This document shows positions 7,598 to 9,257 of a DNA stretch of 9,257 bases, one piece after another. Location of the stretch: the NCBI GenBank assembly GCA_004558305.1, contig SFDG01000083.1:1-9257 (forward strand). The letters run 5' to 3'. The position numbers and the translations under genes were made by a program. The stretch is from Phocaeicola plebeius (lineage in GTDB: Bacteria; Bacteroidota; Bacteroidia; Bacteroidales; Bacteroidaceae). The stretch's first letter is position 1, and every line of letters begins with the position of its first letter. The notes under the pieces are model-generated. The model saw only the letters and a program-made list of their open reading frames with translations, made no database searches and was not told where the DNA came from.

Positions 7598-9112
7598 ATG
7601 AAACTGCAAAAACAACTACTCGTCTGCCTGCTGGCAGTATTCGGCAACTGCTTCATGAACAGTTGCCAGGACGATCATGAAGAAGTACTGATCCCTGAAC
7701 AGCCTTCGGAGGAAGATCCTTCGTCCGGTATTCCCGAAGAAATCAGAAGCGGCACCCGGTTCGCCGCAGACCTGCTGAATATCTATTACGTATGGAACAA
7801 GGAAATCGAGAAAGACCTGCCCCGGCTGAATCCAGACACGTGTACGAATCCCTTCCAGGTGGTCTACGACCTCCGCTACAGCGACCCGGCCACCGGAGTG
7901 AAAGACAAATGGACGTTCCTGACCAATGACCTGAACAGCCTGCAGGAAAGCATCGAGGGCATCGAGACCACCTACGGCATGATGTATAAAGTGGGAAAGA
8001 CCCCACAGGGTGCGGCCAACTACCTGGTCGCAGCCGTGGTCTACGACGACAGTCCTGCTGCCAAGGCCGGCCTGCAGCGAGGCGACATCATTGCCCTGAT
8101 CAACGGTAAGGCCGTCAGTGATGAGTCGATGAAGGAAATGAGCCAGCAGTCGTCTGTCTCCCTCACGACGGGAAGCCTGAAAGACGGGCAACTGGTTCCC
8201 GACGGCCAGACCCATCAACTGACCGCCGTGAAAATGTACACGAACCCCATCCTGCACCATCAGCTGTACGATGTCAACGGCAAGAAGGTAGGCTATCTGT
8301 GCTATAGCTCGTTCGATCTGGAGTCGGTAGGACCGCTCATCGAACTGTTCAAGGAATTCAAGACAGCGGGCATTGAGGAACTGATTCTTGACCTCCGCTA
8401 CAACGGGGGCGGCTACGTGGTGACGGAACTGGTACTGGCCTCCATGCTGGCTCCGGAGGCGGTGGCCCACAACCCGAAGGCAGTCTTTGAACGGGAACAG
8501 TACAATTCCGTACTCATGGATGCCTTTGCCAAGGAGGGTTACAGTACGGAAACCTGCTTCCAGACTTCCTGGAACTACACCCAGGAGAAGAACGGCATCG
8601 ATTTTGTCCACGACACCTCGGATGCGAACATCGGGCTGCAGAAGATCTATGGATTGATTACCGCCAATTCGGCCTCTGCCTCGGAAGCCCTGCTGGGCGG
8701 ACTGATGCCTTACATGGAGGTCGAGACTATCGGCACGAACAGCCACGGGAAATATTGTACGGGGCAAATGCTGTCACCGGAGGACATCTATTCCAAGTAC
8801 AATACGGCCATCAAGGAGTGGGGCATGTATGTGATGATCAGCATCTATCAGAATTCGAACGGAGATACGCCCTGTATGCCGAACGGCATCGTACCTGACA
8901 AGGAAGTGACCGAGGGTGTCGACCTGGTGCCTTGGGGAGACGAGCGTGATCCGTTGCTGCGGGCGGCCCTGAAAAGTGCAGGGAAGGTATATGAAACATC
9001 TGCTACGAGCCGGAGTGCTTCGCAGGGGCAACTGGTCAAGGATATTCCCCACAATGCTGCCTTCGGCAAACGGATAGCACTGCCTGTTTTAATGAACACA
9101 AAGGTGCATTAA
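7598..9112 (+). CDS. S41-family (C-terminal processing type) PDZ protease lipoprotein
   Basis: The 504-residue product is a predicted envelope serine protease. The start ATG at 7598 gives a lipoprotein signal (MKLQKQLLVCLLAVFGNC then FMNSC) with the cysteine at residue 23; an in-frame TTG at 7574 would only add an unlikely tail. The mature start CQDDHEEV is acidic, which in Bacteroides often marks surface-exported lipoproteins. Residues about 125-200 form a PDZ domain (SPAAKAGLQRGDIIALINGK). The S41 core has DLRYNGGG at 265-272, then SASASE with the likely nucleophile Ser360, and SHGKY with the likely general base Lys385. Their 25-residue separation equals that of the plant D1 processing protease (Ser372/Lys397), so the enzyme is probably active. 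The substrate is unknown. It begins 30 bases after tamL, with no terminator between, and is probably in the same operon. The final residues (MNTKVH) and stop run into a CACAAAG repeat array. Confidence 0.9.
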   Translation: MKLQKQLLVCLLAVFGNCFMNSCQDDHEEVLIPEQPSEEDPSSGIPEEIRSGTRFAADLLNIYYVWNKEIEKDLPRLNPDTCTNPFQVVYDLRYSDPATGVKDKWTFLTNDLNSLQESIEGIETTYGMMYKVGKTPQGAANYLVAAVVYDDSPAAKAGLQRGDIIALINGKAVSDESMKEMSQQSSVSLTTGSLKDGQLVPDGQTHQLTAVKMYTNPILHHQLYDVNGKKVGYLCYSSFDLESVGPLIELFKEFKTAGIEELILDLRYNGGGYVVTELVLASMLAPEAVAHNPKAVFEREQYNSVLMDAFAKEGYSTETCFQTSWNYTQEKNGIDFVHDTSDANIGLQKIYGLITANSASASEALLGGLMPYMEVETIGTNSHGKYCTGQMLSPEDIYSKYNTAIKEWGMYVMISIYQNSNGDTPCMPNGIVPDKEVTEGVDLVPWGDERDPLLRAALKSAGKVYETSATSRSASQGQLVKDIPHNAAFGKRIALPVLMNTKVH

Positions 9113-9165
9113 TTAAACACAAAGGTGCATTAATCAAACACAAAGACACAAAGGCCACAAAGGGG
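9095..9165 (+). repeat. CACAAAG tandem repeat array
   Basis: A 19-base sequence beginning AACACAAAGGTGCATT occurs at 9095-9113 and again, identical, at 9116-9134; a third partial copy starts at 9137. CACAAAG itself occurs five times, starting at 9097, 9118, 9139, 9147 and 9156. The array begins inside the protease gene and supplies its last five codons and stop (TAA 9110-9112). I recall CACAAAG-type arrays as frequent in intergenic DNA of Bacteroidota; a function is not known to me. Confidence 0.85.
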
Positions 9166-9172
9166 ATTTTTG

Positions 9173-9200
9173 AAAGAGAGTATAACACTCTTTTAACTGT
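9173..9200 (+). terminator. Possible weak terminator hairpin
   Basis: AAAGAG (9173-9178) can pair with CTCTTT (9188-9193) across a 9-base loop, and a short T-run overlaps the right arm. The stem is short and A/T-rich, with no strong U-tract after it, so the call is tentative. Its place about 60 bases after the last gene fits the end of the operon. Confidence 0.3.
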
Positions 9201-9257
9201 CATTCTGAGTCCCCATCACACGGGGTATGAAACGATTCGATGATGACGCTGTAGGGG
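9201..9257 (+). repeat. Dispersed ~57-base repeat, right copy (runs to window edge)
   Basis: Same-orientation homologue of 118-174, with 20 of 23 matches in its last part and an identical CATCACACG at 9214-9222. CCCC (9211-9214) and GGGG (9222-9225) could form a small hairpin here. The similarity reaches the final base of the window, so the element probably continues beyond it. Confidence 0.65.

Overview
The window looks like a chromosomal segment of a Bacteroidota organism, most likely a gut-type Bacteroidales; the genus cannot be fixed from sequence alone. The evidence is the lipoprotein type of Omp85 protein (TamL), a TamB partner of typical Bacteroidota form, a -7 promoter element of the TAnnTTTG type, absence of clear Shine-Dalgarno sequences, and two families of short dispersed repeats (ATCTGTG and CACAAAG) that I recall as common between Bacteroidota genes. 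Genes are strongly G/C-ending in the third codon position, while the spacers are A/T-rich.

Layout: bases 1-345 hold no convincing gene. They contain one copy of a roughly 57-base dispersed repeat (118-174) and a good Bacteroides-type promoter (268-300). Then come three genes on the + strand: tamB-like (346-5022), tamL-like (5063-7567, start uncertain) and an S41-family protease lipoprotein (7598-9112). The last 145 bases hold a CACAAAG-type repeat array, a weak hairpin and, at the very edge, a second copy of the 57-base repeat in the same orientation.

The first two genes form the translocation and assembly module of the envelope. TamB is an inner-membrane-anchored periplasm-spanning protein, and TamL is the outer-membrane Omp85 barrel it contacts. 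The module acts in outer membrane protein assembly and probably lipid homeostasis. The third gene starts 30 bases after tamL and is probably co-transcribed. It encodes a PDZ/S41 serine protease with intact Ser/Lys catalytic residues, predicted to be a lipoprotein.

The most unusual part is the tamB-tamL junction (about 4991-5244). It carries three copies of a 40-51 base ATCTGTG repeat: one inverted copy forms the last codons and stop of tamB, and two direct copies (period 74) lie inside the 5' end of the tamL reading frame. The lipoprotein signal of tamL begins right after the last copy, but no ATG is in frame there. The repeat appears to have overwritten the native start codon, so translation must start upstream and read through both copies, or use a non-ATG start. 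I found no wholly new multi-gene system; the interest lies in these repeats and how they reshape gene ends.
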